A stretch of 64,000 nucleotides of DNA from Nocardia alni. Its GTDB lineage: Bacteria; Actinomycetota; Actinomycetes; Mycobacteriales; Mycobacteriaceae. This document shows, one piece after another, positions 28,901-37,425 of this stretch (the first letter of the stretch is position 1; each line of letters begins with the position of its first letter). The stretch spans positions 1-64,000 of the forward strand of contig NZ_JAGPOX010000025.1 in NCBI RefSeq assembly GCF_019038435.1. Direction: 5' to 3'. Position numbers and translations under genes: made by a program. The notes beneath the pieces were generated by a model. That model did no database searches. It was not told the origin of the DNA and was given only the letters and a program-made list of their open reading frames with translations.

Positions 28901-31900
28901 GCAGACCCCGGCCCGCACCCCCGACCTACCCGCCGACATCCGCCTGCGTGCGGCCTTCGACCAGTTGAGCGACAACCGTGCCCTGTCCGCACCGGAACTG
29001 GCCCGCCTGCTGGCCGATCCGCGCCTTTCCCGCACCGAACGCCGAGCATTGGTGACCGCGCTGCTCGACGGGATGGATCACGGATATCACCGGGACAGCA
29101 TCGATCTGGCCGTCGCACGCACCCGGGTTCTGCGTGAACTGGGAGTGGACTCGGGCCGAATCCGCATGCGCCCGATCCGATTCGGCGGCCGGGGCGAAAC
29201 CAACGTGGACCACGCTTCCATCCGGTACGGCCGGGCTCGCCAGTACGAGTACACGATGTCCGGGCCGGATGCGCGCAAGATCGCCGCCGCGCTCGACCGG
29301 GCGATCCGCCGCGGCCGGGCCGATGCGCTCACCGACCCGCTAGAGGCGCTGACTCACGCACTGCTGCAAGGGGATTCGGCACGGCGCGTACCGATGCCGT
29401 CGACCCTGCGGCGCCGGGACGATGTGGTGTTCGACGAACACGGCCACATCCTCACCGATAAGGCCGCCGTGGCGGCGGCGCAGCAGGATCGGATCGACGC
29501 CGCGCGCCGGCGCGCGGACGAGCGGCGCGAGGAACAGCTGGCCCGGACCCAGCAGGCCGCCGCCGACGCGATGCGATCGCGCGTCGACGCCGAGCGGCCG
29601 CTGCGCGATGCGATCGACCGGGTCAACGAGCTCGAGGCCGCCGCCCGGGCACGCGGCGAATCGCATACCTCCCGGGTGGATTGGGAGGAACTGGCAGATC
29701 CGCGGCACGGCGAGCTGGTGATCGCGGATCTGCGCAACCAGACCATGCGGATACTCCTGTCCGATCCCACACTCCAGGAACACAATCGGGCGCGCCACGA
29801 CGCCTACGACGCGCTCGATACCGCATTCCGGGCCCACCGTGACGCCGCTCAGCACGAGTCCGAGACCGTGGCCCAGCTGCGGGCCCTCGCCGAACAGGGG
29901 GCCCTGCGCACGGTCAACGCGACCTCGATGCCCGGCGAACCCCGCGTGGGCGTGATCGATGGCCCCGCGCGGCGCATCGCGGTGGTCCTGTGGGACGACT
30001 CGGTATCGGCCGCGGAGGTGCTCGCCCATGCCGCCCGGAGGTATCCGGAGCTCACCGGGCTGATCGGCGAGGATCGCGCCCAGCCCGTCGTCCTGCGAAT
30101 CGCCGCGGACGACCAGGGCCATCTCACCGTGCTGCGCGAGGACGACCGCTCGGTGGACGAGCGCCTGCGGGAATTGGCGCTGCGCCGTGAGACTCTCGTC
30201 GAATCCCGCGACAACCTGATCGACCTGCGCGATCAACTCGCGCAGGATCTGGGCATCCCCGAGACGGCCCTGGACACGCAGGAGGACTTCGGCGGCGCGC
30301 TGCGCACCGCGCGCGAACAGGCCGGTGTGCAGAACTTCGACGACCTCGACACCGTGCGTCAGCTGATCGAGGCCCGGACCCGGGTGCAGGAACTGGACGG
30401 CCGGATCGCCTCCCTGGATCACGAAGTGGATGCGCTGGAACGGAATCCGTCACTGCGGGACGAGCAGGAACGGCTGCTGAGACGCTGGCGCGAACTCACC
30501 GAACGGCGCGAGGCCATCGATGAACAGCTCACCGCGCTCGCGGGAACCGTGCACGTGCACGACTTCTCGGGCGCCGATTACGAGCGGTCGGTGCTGGCGC
30601 GGCTGCGCGAGGCGCAGGAGCGCACGATCCGGACCCCGGCGTCGATCGATAACCCGGGCACGGTCGAGCACCGCCCGAACTCGCCGGCCGAGGTGGCCCA
30701 GCGGCGCTCGCAGATTCGCCGATTGATGGAGCTGGTCGGCAGTATCGAGCATCTGGATTCCGAGCGCACCTACCTCGAACATCGGCTGCAGGAGTTGGCG
30801 ATCGACGGCATCGGCGACGGCGTACCCCGGGCGCCCGAGCTGGCTCGCAGGCTGCTGCGCCTGGACAGCGAGCGTGCCGCGCTGCTGGAGGATCCGCGCA
30901 CCGCCCGGCTGCGAGCGAATCGGGACGACCTCCTGAACCGATTGCGGCGCACAGGGATCGACGTCTCGGACACTGATCTGCACGCCGATGCCGAGACGGT
31001 GCGCGCGATGCTGGACGCGCGCAGGGCGGAGGCGGCCGGGCGCACCGACGGAACCCGGCAATCGACGCTGCGGATGATCGATGACCTCGAGCGCACCGCC
31101 GGCGAGCTGAGGTCGGTCGAGAACGAGCTGGGCCGCATCGACGACCGGACCGCATGGGTGACCGGGCGGTGGGATCAGGCGCTCGAGCAGGAGGGCGCGG
31201 TGCGGGTGACCGACTTCGCCGGTGTGCACCCGCGTCTCGAGCGCGACGGCGAACAACAGCTGATCGGCGAGGTCGCCCTGGTGGAGGGCGAACACGCGCG
31301 GATCGTCGTAATGGGGACGCGACGCGGGCCGGACGGGTCGGTGGCCGAATTCGACCAGGTCCTGCAGCGCGGCATCGAGACCGATACCAGGATCGCGGGG
31401 GCCATGCTGGAGGGGGCCGAGGTCGAGTACCGGGAGATGATCGCGGGCCCGGGAGGCGTGCGCGGCGAATCGCTGCCGGGGCCTGGGGCGGCGGACCGCC
31501 GCGTGTACTTCACCGACGACCCGGTCGGCGGTCATCCGTCCCTCCGGATGGTCGCCTGGCGGGACAGCGGCGGTACCTGGCACGGGGTGGATCCGATCCG
31601 GGCCAGATGGCATCGCAGCGACGAGACGAATACACCCGAGGGATACCATCCCGGCGACCCCGACTGGTGGAACGGCCTGGTGTACTACATCGACTCGGTG
31701 GCCCTGCCGTTCTACCATATTCCGCACGGTGAAATCGCGGAAGATCTGTTGCCGTACAACGAATTCGCGGTCACCGGACAGTTCGACACCGGCAATATCC
31801 CGGACGACCAGCTGTTCACACCCGAAATTGGCGGTCATATCAACGCGGCCCAGCGTTTTCCGCGCATGTTTCTGCAAGCCATGAAACTTCCGATGGTGCA

Positions 31901-34900
31901 GGAATACATCCGCAGCCATCCGGAGATCGGGGACTGGATCAAAGAACGTCCCTGGCTCATGCGAAAGCCGCCGTTCTCCACGGCGCTGGCGAGTTACGAA
32001 TGGCACCGGGGCGATCAATGGGACGTCGAGCCCATGTTCCCCGATCGCCATTCCGGCGAGAACTCCAGCGATCCGATCCGCGCCGAGATCCCCGCACAGA
32101 CACGGGCCCTCTACGACCGCTTGCGCAACACCACCCCGGACGAGTTCCGGCAGGAGCGGCAGGCCGCGGCGGCACGGGAGGTGGTCACCGGATTCCACGC
32201 CGGTCTGGTGCGGCTGGTGCGCGGCTTCCGGCCCGGTGATCCCGCGCAGAGTGCGGCGTTGCACGACTATATCGAGCACGCCACGCGGGAATACGCGCCC
32301 GCGTTCCGCACCGAGGATCCGGCCGCGGTCGGTGACACCCTGACCCATGTGCAGGAGTTGCTGAGCGGACAATTCACCGACGGCCGGGTTCCACGCGAAA
32401 TGGTCGACCGGCTCGTGGACGCGCTCGCGCCGCATATGCGCAACGATTTCGCGGGCGGTGACGTGATCGCCGATCAGTGGCGGCTGCTGTCCTGGCGGGA
32501 TCGGCAATACGAAATGTTCCGCGCCGACCCGGAATTGGCCGACAAGATCGTGGCCGGACTGACCCAGCACGCCCGTAACGAGCGGGTGCTGGCCGCGCGC
32601 GACGTCGTGGATCGGATTCGCCGGCAATTGATCGAGGAGATTCCGCCCGGCGAGCGGACGCATCCCGAATTCCCGCAGCGCCTACGCCGGCGTGTGGACG
32701 TGCTGCTCGACGAACTCCGCGACGGTGATCTCCGGAACCTGAAGTACCGCACCGTGAAAAAGTTCGGCGATCTGTATCAGGCCGCGGATGACGGGCTGTC
32801 CCGATTCCGGCGCGTCCTGGAAGAATCGCACACCACTGCGATCGCCGAGCCCGGCGAGAGCCTCACCGACGCGTACGACCGGATCCTCGGAGACGGCTCA
32901 CAGGATCCGGCCGCCGACCTGACCGAGCGGCAGTTGCGCGAGGTGACCGAGCGGCTGTTGATCGGCGATCGGACCGATCCGGAGTACGCGCAGGTGCTGC
33001 GCGAACGGATCGACCAGGTGTTCGGTGCGCTGACGGACGGCGAGGTCGCCGAATTCGGTTCGCGCACCGCCGATGCGGCTCGAACGGTCGCCGACTTGGG
33101 TGACCTGGTGTTCGGCGATATGGCCGGCACTTCGCGGTTGAAACGGGTCCTCGACGCGTTCGTCACCGAGAACCGCGATGCGATGCACGACATCGTCTTA
33201 CAGGTGCACAACCGGCTCATGGAGACCGGCGGGCGGATCACCGACGAGACGGTCGACGGGATCGCCGAGGAACTGGAAGACAGGATGCGCGAGGACTATT
33301 CGGCGACCACCGCCAAATGGCCGTCGCTGGATCTGACCAGGGATCAGGTTCAGCAGGTGCTCGATCACCTGATGGAGAACGAACACTGGGTGCACGATCA
33401 CCTGGACCCCGACGGGCGGATGGTCCGGCGGCGGATGAGCCAGGTCGCCGACGTGGCCGAGGCGATCAACCGGCTGATCGACGTGGAACCGGTGGGGGAC
33501 AGGGTGATTCCGCGCCTGCGGCATCCGCTGACCGCCGATGTGATCATGCTGCACGACGCGCTCGCCGAGGCCGTGTATACCCACGAGCATCCGTTCGGCA
33601 CCTGGTATGACGCGAACGTCCGGGCCGCGGCCGAGGGCTTCGACTGGGACGAGAACCGCCCACCCCTGACCGGGTGGCGCGAACGGATCGGCTTCCGGTC
33701 CGATATCGCCGAACTGCTCGAACCCATGCTCGCCACCGAGAGGCTCGAGCGCACCTCGGTCGTCCTCGACGACGCGGCTCGGGCACTGGGCCTGGACCCG
33801 CAGGAGGTCCTGGACGCGATGGCGCACGATCCGGTGCGGCAACTGCTGCACGACGTGCGCTCGGCACAGATCGGCGACGCGGGCCTGGCCCGGGCCGACG
33901 CTCTGGACGACACGATCCGGCAGTACCGGCAGGCCGAACGATTCCACGGTCCGCGCGCCGAGGAACGGCGTCGGCAGGCCGCCGAGGCGCTGGCGCACGC
34001 GGCCGGGGAGGTCGGGCTGGACCCGCAGGACGTGTATGCCGCGCTGGCCCGAAATCCGGTGCGGGAGTTGGTGGAATCCCTGCGAAACGGCCAGGCCGAC
34101 GACACCGGGCGGGCGCGGGTCGACGTGCTGGACGCCGCGATCCGCGAGCGCAACGAGGCCCTGGCTCGCCTCGCCCACGCCACCCGCGGCGCCGAGGTGG
34201 AATCTCGGTTGCACACTGGTCGCGACCCTCTCGAACTCGCTCTGCCGGGCAATCGTGACCGGCTGCGCCTGCCCGCTCTGCAAGATCGGCTCGAGCGGGC
34301 GCAGGACGCGCTGGACTCCGCGGCGCGGCGTGCGGGTGTGGATGTGCTCGATGCGATGGGCGGCGGGCCGGACTACTTCGACCGTCTGCGGGCCGAGCAG
34401 CCCGACGATGCCGGACGCTCCCGGGTGGACGAGCTCGAGCGGGCCGTACACGAATTCGACTCGGCCGATGAGGATGTGCTGCGGGCGCGCGGAGTCGTGG
34501 CGCGGTCCGAACTCTCGGCCGCCGGGCGCGCCGCACTGGGCCGCGCACCCCTGATCGAGGCGCTCGCGCCGTACGAGCGGGCACTGCGGGAGGCGGAGCA
34601 GAACCTCGACCGGGCGCAGGCGTCGGTGGATCGGCAGCAGGTGGTGGTCGACCAGGCCCGGGATCGACGCGATCGGGTGGGCGAGTTGCTGGGCCTGGAA
34701 CCCGACGCGCTCGCGCGGCTGACGAAGCGCAGCCGGATTCGGGCGCTGATCGACGAACTCACCGCACGGGCCGACGCCGGTGGGCCGGATGCGCCGGACC
34801 ACCTGCTGATTCGGCGATTGGCGGCAGCGGCCCGGGAGGTCGTCGCGGTGAGGCGCGACCTGATCGGGGCGCGGCGGGACCTGACCGGGGCGCAGAACCG

Positions 34901-37286
34901 TGTGGACGAGCTTCAGGAGCGGCTGCGAGCGGAGACCGTGCGTTTTCAAGTCGCTCAGGCCACCGCCGAGCGGGCGAATTCCATTGCTGCACAGGCGCGT
35001 AGAGACGACATGGCACAGCGCGCCCGGGAACAGCGGATACCCGAGCTGCTCCGGCAGGTCGACGACCTGGCCGGGCGGGCCGAGGCCGTCGCCGGAACCG
35101 ACCACCAGGCAGCGGTTCTGGCTTTGCAGCAGGCCCGCACCGCGTTGCGGGAGGCACAGGACGCTCTGGAATCCGATCTGGCACACGAGCGGGCGATGCT
35201 GGCCGGCGTCGCACAGGACGTCGAGAGGGGTCTGGTCGACGCGCCCCACCGGCACAGGCTGATTCAGGACCGGATGAGCGCTCTGGAACAGCGGCTGGAC
35301 GAATTGCGTTCGCGGGGCGGGGAACTCGCCGATTTGCAGGCTCGCCTGCACGAGCGGAACGCGATCCGCGCGGTCTCGGGCCTGTCGTTGCTGCCGGGCG
35401 ATATCGCACAGTCGGAGCACGCTGCGCGACCATCGTATTCGGAGCAGTCCTTCGAGCTTGCGGGGCATTCTGGCGCCGAGATCGAGTCCGCCGCGGCCGT
35501 CGCCGAACGAAATCTGCACGCCGCGCGCGAGGTTCGCGAGGGCCTGGAATCGGAACTGGCACAGCGGCGGCAGCACCTGGCCGCCGCGCAGGCCGCGGCC
35601 GAGGCCGCTCGCACCCGGGCTCTCGGCTCCCTGCCGATCGAGCCGGATGCGCTGGGCGAGCTCGACGATCCGAATATCGTGGACAACGCCGCCGAGGCCG
35701 CGCAGCGCACCTGGCAGGTGGGACGACGGGATCCGCGTGTGGCGGTGATCGACGGGTTGCGCGATGCGTTGCGGGAGCGGGAGCGGGCCAGGGCCGAGGT
35801 GGAACGCATGGAAACGGATCTCGAGCGGGCGCGTGAGCGGGAGCGGGAGTTGGAGCAGGCGCACGCCGCAGTCCTCGCCGAACTGGCCGCCGTTCCCGGC
35901 CGCGACGGGCCGGCGCAGTTGAACTCCGGCGAGGGCGGGTCCGGTGAGAACGGGTCTGGTGAGGATGAGCCCGGCAACGCTGGAGATAGCGGCGCAGGCC
36001 GGGGCGGCGGGCGGCCACCCAGGAGTCCGGGAAGTCGTGGCGCGCATGGCGACGACGGCCAGGGCGATCCGCAGGGGCATGGCAGGCGGCAAGGTCCGAC
36101 CAGCGACTCCCCGTGGAACCACATGTCGCGAATCCCACATCCGCCGCGCTTCATCAGCCCTGCACAACTTCCCAACGCTCCTGTGCAGGCTCCGTTCTTC
36201 GACATCCCGGAACCGCAACTACCCTCGCCAGCGCCGGCGCCACCGACCGAGCCCGGGCCTTCGCCGACCCCGACGCCCGGTCCGGTCGGACCTTCGGGGC
36301 CGGACGAGCACTGCGGCCCGGGTGAACAAACCGGTCCTCCCGGACCTGTGGGTTCGAGTGGGCCCGTCGGCTCGACCGGACCGGCTGGCGCGAGTGGACC
36401 CGCCGGCTCGTCCGGATCAACGGGTGATACTGGACCACAAGGTGGTTCATCGGGGAGTCGGAGCGGCGGTTCATCGGTTATCCCGGATTTGTTGTCCGAC
36501 ATCGAACAGGCCATCGGCCCGATCACCGACGCACTGCTCGCCGATGTACAACAGTGGGAGCATCCCGATCAGCCGCGGCCGGAAGACGAACCGCCTAGCC
36601 CGAACAATCAAGTACCGCAGGGTGATTCGTTGCCGCAGATAGACAATAAGGATAGGCCGCAACCGCCCGGCGTCGGCCACGAGCCGTGGAATGGACCGTC
36701 TCCGTGGGACAGCCGGCCGCCGCGGAACGGACACGAATGGATCCCGCCGCACGGCAATAGTCAACTGCCGACGAATGATTCATCCCGGCAGCCCTTGATC
36801 GGACCGCCGATGCCGCCCCAGGCATCACCCAGCGCGGGCTCCCGCCCGCGCCGCGGCGGCCAGCGCCGGGACGGGCCCGCCGACCCGCGACACTCGCCCC
36901 CACAGCCGCGAATACTGTTGCAGCCCTTCGATGCTCTGAGCGGTCCGGCAGTCCTGGACCTCGGCACCGGCGAGATGTACGCCGCGACGAACATCGGCCC
37001 CGCAGCCGGCCTCTACGGCAGCATCGGCGGTACCCCGGTGGCGTGCTACCGCGATCGCGGCAGTCTGCTGCTGCGTACGCCGGGTCGGATCTTCGATCTG
37101 GACGATCCGGCGACCGGAATCTATTGGGACCGAAGTCGAAGCGGGCAGCAGCTCTTCCAGGTGGGCGTGGCGGGTGTGCGCGCCTTCGAGGTGCGCTACC
37201 CCGCACCCGGCACGAACCTCGACTTCGGGCTGTGGCTGCGGGACCTGCATGCGGACGGCGGGCGTCGAGTCGATGTATTCCGTTAA
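22977..37286 (+). CDS. Giant multidomain WXG100-like protein (4769 aa), candidate secreted effector
   Basis: Residues 1-360 are the WXG100-like/CpnT-N-type domain (WVAGSEWPDGD, a hydrophobic helix, then Gly-rich helices), and a Ser/Ala/Gly linker follows. Two tandem papain-like (Tox-PL type) domains come next: the first, about 644-760, is degenerate, and the second has C885, H969 and D984. Then come a HEXXH-type domain (H1116-EWT-H1120), a second copy with HTAIH (1524-1528), a possible kinase-like segment (about 1690-1890) and a Pro-rich linker (about 1933-1982). The rest is long Arg/Glu/Ala coiled coil interrupted by a globular region (about 2750-3050), a 13-triplet collagen-like run (4453-4491), a Pro-rich region and a beta-type C-terminal domain of about 110 residues. 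The RBS is GAGGTGA. Export would use the ESX machine downstream; the target is unknown. Confidence 0.8.
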   Translation: MGWGDDLMSGLGWVAGSEWPDGDPGLMRDLAELWRTAGSQLTDLESDLEAAKNAALAAYPSGQAHDEIAAAFEQLENGYTTAKGTPSVTDENNQSIARLAYLFGQVADGADNTANQIEAGQWMVESSLALLAVEIAAAWLFPPTAPAEEALAVASTRLAIRMFISRVRAEVAEWVESKISSAIIRFILKHVLINTLIGAGQGTAIQMLQIAQGHKKSFDYNELASTTLSAAAAGAVAGPLGHGLGQWLEDKALSPFLEDIIMAKAGGLAGGTAGFGASLGLTFGESLWNNDGNFGKAWSDTVTQAEQFDPRMLTGGVLSGSITGMFKGSITRHFEMSDSWGRGMAAGITPGAPRFSDLPGVGPRGVGDVNPGDGSLPHAALSTDSGLSAGDGRTAGVVGAGDDGAVRPAGAGTDGSGPNVSATQPERPAQVPSSATPEAVSADKSSALPRAQTNGVNASGLDRAAGGASSVGEAGRSPAEPSASASRAGMAGDNRSLGDTNLSRGSSAQTESTSVSQDSGSKIRAGSPGEQPGTSRSGAAEQGRNVRAVALPETHTPRAGAADANSSSAIRRSEPGSAESDPGRSRASATSDGQGKDERSGVEVRSATDDSGRNDSGKPGSTADGTGRDGSGRNGSGDGRGDQPGLVALRKLMSLHPGGDRVHDLERMVGPEGTDHAELIAAAGGRFRQFAEGHAEIAVLLRRLGNGSTALVADTFHSQTDKYGVGGRLLVLENRDGEIIVHEAAAGSEHGFPPDVPHELARTQAIVFDDKGTPLDRVGGRARRWMFAEGAGAAEKSTLGAMLRDHEADLTRDVLSAGAFDRRLPDGVTGRHVVEALDEHAGPADAQRMREQLSQHEFGRDILNRLGEHPVESFRMFEKNSNGRCAVGVLHELRRMHPDAGIRLFGRAIDEYGVHPDELRVATGGRIGLYGDHQKIVDELNRLGRGSSAVVVDSYRGVADDSNHNVGDHAYLLVNTGDRIMVRDSAAGEEHGFPPDEPHELTGYRKAILIDPDGHPAESLPEGERETLAHQVFDRESAGRIGLAVTTEIDTQVRTLLERTEIGRAALESLDAMPVRTRNAVRAARTVLGEFSPTAQRISVYSTGRSVVEQASVLIHEWTHAEAFVDGKTPLEPLAVTRDEYVHALLDEELRCNLRQAQLERELAALGEPTPAPREAVRVYDRERQAALDEGATESQAHRRATEAGIDYLGQERPPDGQTYSETYGRYWDHANAHAQSAPDAGAARSEELSPEAVERMRPELQRRANLHNLRAELAEQLNDAWQAHGLTRNPGQDLRDPVVRKLNEVDEAVAAASVDQLPALHREQHQLRELLDLGDRYTNLSARIDRSTKALHDLAATEIVNKAMITDPRRTRLSGRAFRSSGENPWIMVVAGPAGHDEVLVDPAVAQAIEALPNARAVRTIVEVDRIGTVTLRMPSDLPETPIGHADDVVPWDLAGHATVERLAEIRATLSRTPVGRWAVEVTRGVRVEHTDDPSEQGYDPLTNRLVLDAGLSDQEHMAALVHTAIHAEMARARGTDGSLDQRIRNSSRMFVEEMLDEQRRAQAAEIVAAIQLRAASVPVREPEGVREYTETFYRARDAEAERLGFGGGEPIPASVRARLESRAHEAGVEALRPIIEGHLENGRFYRDIYEQQWDDAHGVVPFDQHVLNVLRWEGIQAHSFRSGPEISGVRHAEVVVFGDRSEALRVTYENADFAAAEVLSARIAHMLGLDVAVPVAVGDAVYLPTGLDTLELHRMLDPSGHPPALDLHDALLGIPQGELGDRIGSGTDHQNAWVRNHLGFDLGPAGAEPSDFARTYLNADGTVHDHDMTVSQVGRLREMFRALRPDFEALGHGDWHAVVLRRIDDLEAHARPDDRARSDDPEPFRQRADPGELLLRRRGAVVRPSIWPRERTEDRGVSSVEDTPGVLAQSEPPPRNPQSPEPEENSSSPDSDPNNPPAQPDPGNSSAPPDPGTQTPARTPDLPADIRLRAAFDQLSDNRALSAPELARLLADPRLSRTERRALVTALLDGMDHGYHRDSIDLAVARTRVLRELGVDSGRIRMRPIRFGGRGETNVDHASIRYGRARQYEYTMSGPDARKIAAALDRAIRRGRADALTDPLEALTHALLQGDSARRVPMPSTLRRRDDVVFDEHGHILTDKAAVAAAQQDRIDAARRRADERREEQLARTQQAAADAMRSRVDAERPLRDAIDRVNELEAAARARGESHTSRVDWEELADPRHGELVIADLRNQTMRILLSDPTLQEHNRARHDAYDALDTAFRAHRDAAQHESETVAQLRALAEQGALRTVNATSMPGEPRVGVIDGPARRIAVVLWDDSVSAAEVLAHAARRYPELTGLIGEDRAQPVVLRIAADDQGHLTVLREDDRSVDERLRELALRRETLVESRDNLIDLRDQLAQDLGIPETALDTQEDFGGALRTAREQAGVQNFDDLDTVRQLIEARTRVQELDGRIASLDHEVDALERNPSLRDEQERLLRRWRELTERREAIDEQLTALAGTVHVHDFSGADYERSVLARLREAQERTIRTPASIDNPGTVEHRPNSPAEVAQRRSQIRRLMELVGSIEHLDSERTYLEHRLQELAIDGIGDGVPRAPELARRLLRLDSERAALLEDPRTARLRANRDDLLNRLRRTGIDVSDTDLHADAETVRAMLDARRAEAAGRTDGTRQSTLRMIDDLERTAGELRSVENELGRIDDRTAWVTGRWDQALEQEGAVRVTDFAGVHPRLERDGEQQLIGEVALVEGEHARIVVMGTRRGPDGSVAEFDQVLQRGIETDTRIAGAMLEGAEVEYREMIAGPGGVRGESLPGPGAADRRVYFTDDPVGGHPSLRMVAWRDSGGTWHGVDPIRARWHRSDETNTPEGYHPGDPDWWNGLVYYIDSVALPFYHIPHGEIAEDLLPYNEFAVTGQFDTGNIPDDQLFTPEIGGHINAAQRFPRMFLQAMKLPMVQEYIRSHPEIGDWIKERPWLMRKPPFSTALASYEWHRGDQWDVEPMFPDRHSGENSSDPIRAEIPAQTRALYDRLRNTTPDEFRQERQAAAAREVVTGFHAGLVRLVRGFRPGDPAQSAALHDYIEHATREYAPAFRTEDPAAVGDTLTHVQELLSGQFTDGRVPREMVDRLVDALAPHMRNDFAGGDVIADQWRLLSWRDRQYEMFRADPELADKIVAGLTQHARNERVLAARDVVDRIRRQLIEEIPPGERTHPEFPQRLRRRVDVLLDELRDGDLRNLKYRTVKKFGDLYQAADDGLSRFRRVLEESHTTAIAEPGESLTDAYDRILGDGSQDPAADLTERQLREVTERLLIGDRTDPEYAQVLRERIDQVFGALTDGEVAEFGSRTADAARTVADLGDLVFGDMAGTSRLKRVLDAFVTENRDAMHDIVLQVHNRLMETGGRITDETVDGIAEELEDRMREDYSATTAKWPSLDLTRDQVQQVLDHLMENEHWVHDHLDPDGRMVRRRMSQVADVAEAINRLIDVEPVGDRVIPRLRHPLTADVIMLHDALAEAVYTHEHPFGTWYDANVRAAAEGFDWDENRPPLTGWRERIGFRSDIAELLEPMLATERLERTSVVLDDAARALGLDPQEVLDAMAHDPVRQLLHDVRSAQIGDAGLARADALDDTIRQYRQAERFHGPRAEERRRQAAEALAHAAGEVGLDPQDVYAALARNPVRELVESLRNGQADDTGRARVDVLDAAIRERNEALARLAHATRGAEVESRLHTGRDPLELALPGNRDRLRLPALQDRLERAQDALDSAARRAGVDVLDAMGGGPDYFDRLRAEQPDDAGRSRVDELERAVHEFDSADEDVLRARGVVARSELSAAGRAALGRAPLIEALAPYERALREAEQNLDRAQASVDRQQVVVDQARDRRDRVGELLGLEPDALARLTKRSRIRALIDELTARADAGGPDAPDHLLIRRLAAAAREVVAVRRDLIGARRDLTGAQNRVDELQERLRAETVRFQVAQATAERANSIAAQARRDDMAQRAREQRIPELLRQVDDLAGRAEAVAGTDHQAAVLALQQARTALREAQDALESDLAHERAMLAGVAQDVERGLVDAPHRHRLIQDRMSALEQRLDELRSRGGELADLQARLHERNAIRAVSGLSLLPGDIAQSEHAARPSYSEQSFELAGHSGAEIESAAAVAERNLHAAREVREGLESELAQRRQHLAAAQAAAEAARTRALGSLPIEPDALGELDDPNIVDNAAEAAQRTWQVGRRDPRVAVIDGLRDALRERERARAEVERMETDLERARERERELEQAHAAVLAELAAVPGRDGPAQLNSGEGGSGENGSGEDEPGNAGDSGAGRGGGRPPRSPGSRGAHGDDGQGDPQGHGRRQGPTSDSPWNHMSRIPHPPRFISPAQLPNAPVQAPFFDIPEPQLPSPAPAPPTEPGPSPTPTPGPVGPSGPDEHCGPGEQTGPPGPVGSSGPVGSTGPAGASGPAGSSGSTGDTGPQGGSSGSRSGGSSVIPDLLSDIEQAIGPITDALLADVQQWEHPDQPRPEDEPPSPNNQVPQGDSLPQIDNKDRPQPPGVGHEPWNGPSPWDSRPPRNGHEWIPPHGNSQLPTNDSSRQPLIGPPMPPQASPSAGSRPRRGGQRRDGPADPRHSPPQPRILLQPFDALSGPAVLDLGTGEMYAATNIGPAAGLYGSIGGTPVACYRDRGSLLLRTPGRIFDLDDPATGIYWDRSRSGQQLFQVGVAGVRAFEVRYPAPGTNLDFGLWLRDLHADGGRRVDVFR
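36333..36449 (+). repeat. Collagen-like Gly-X-Y repeat (13 triplets)
   Basis: Thirteen uninterrupted Gly-X-Y triplets are encoded (GPP GPV GSS GPV GST GPA and so on to GGS). This gives a 9-bp periodicity within the 4769-aa gene, immediately before the Pro-rich C-terminal part. Confidence 0.9.
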
Positions 37287-37425
37287 TATGAGGATGTCGC
37301 AAATGTTATTCCGTTGTCATCATATCGCGGGCTACCGTTGATGAGATGGCGCGATGGCGGTGTACGCGGCAAGATTGCGCGTAGATGAAGGCTGCCGCGT
37401 GAGGCGATGAGAGAGGGCTAACCGA

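Noticed and set aside
33198..36218. Minus-strand open frame of 1006 codons under the 4769-aa gene
   Set aside because: Arg/Pro-rich composition, no ribosome site and no recognisable motif; the plus-strand coiled coil explains the region.
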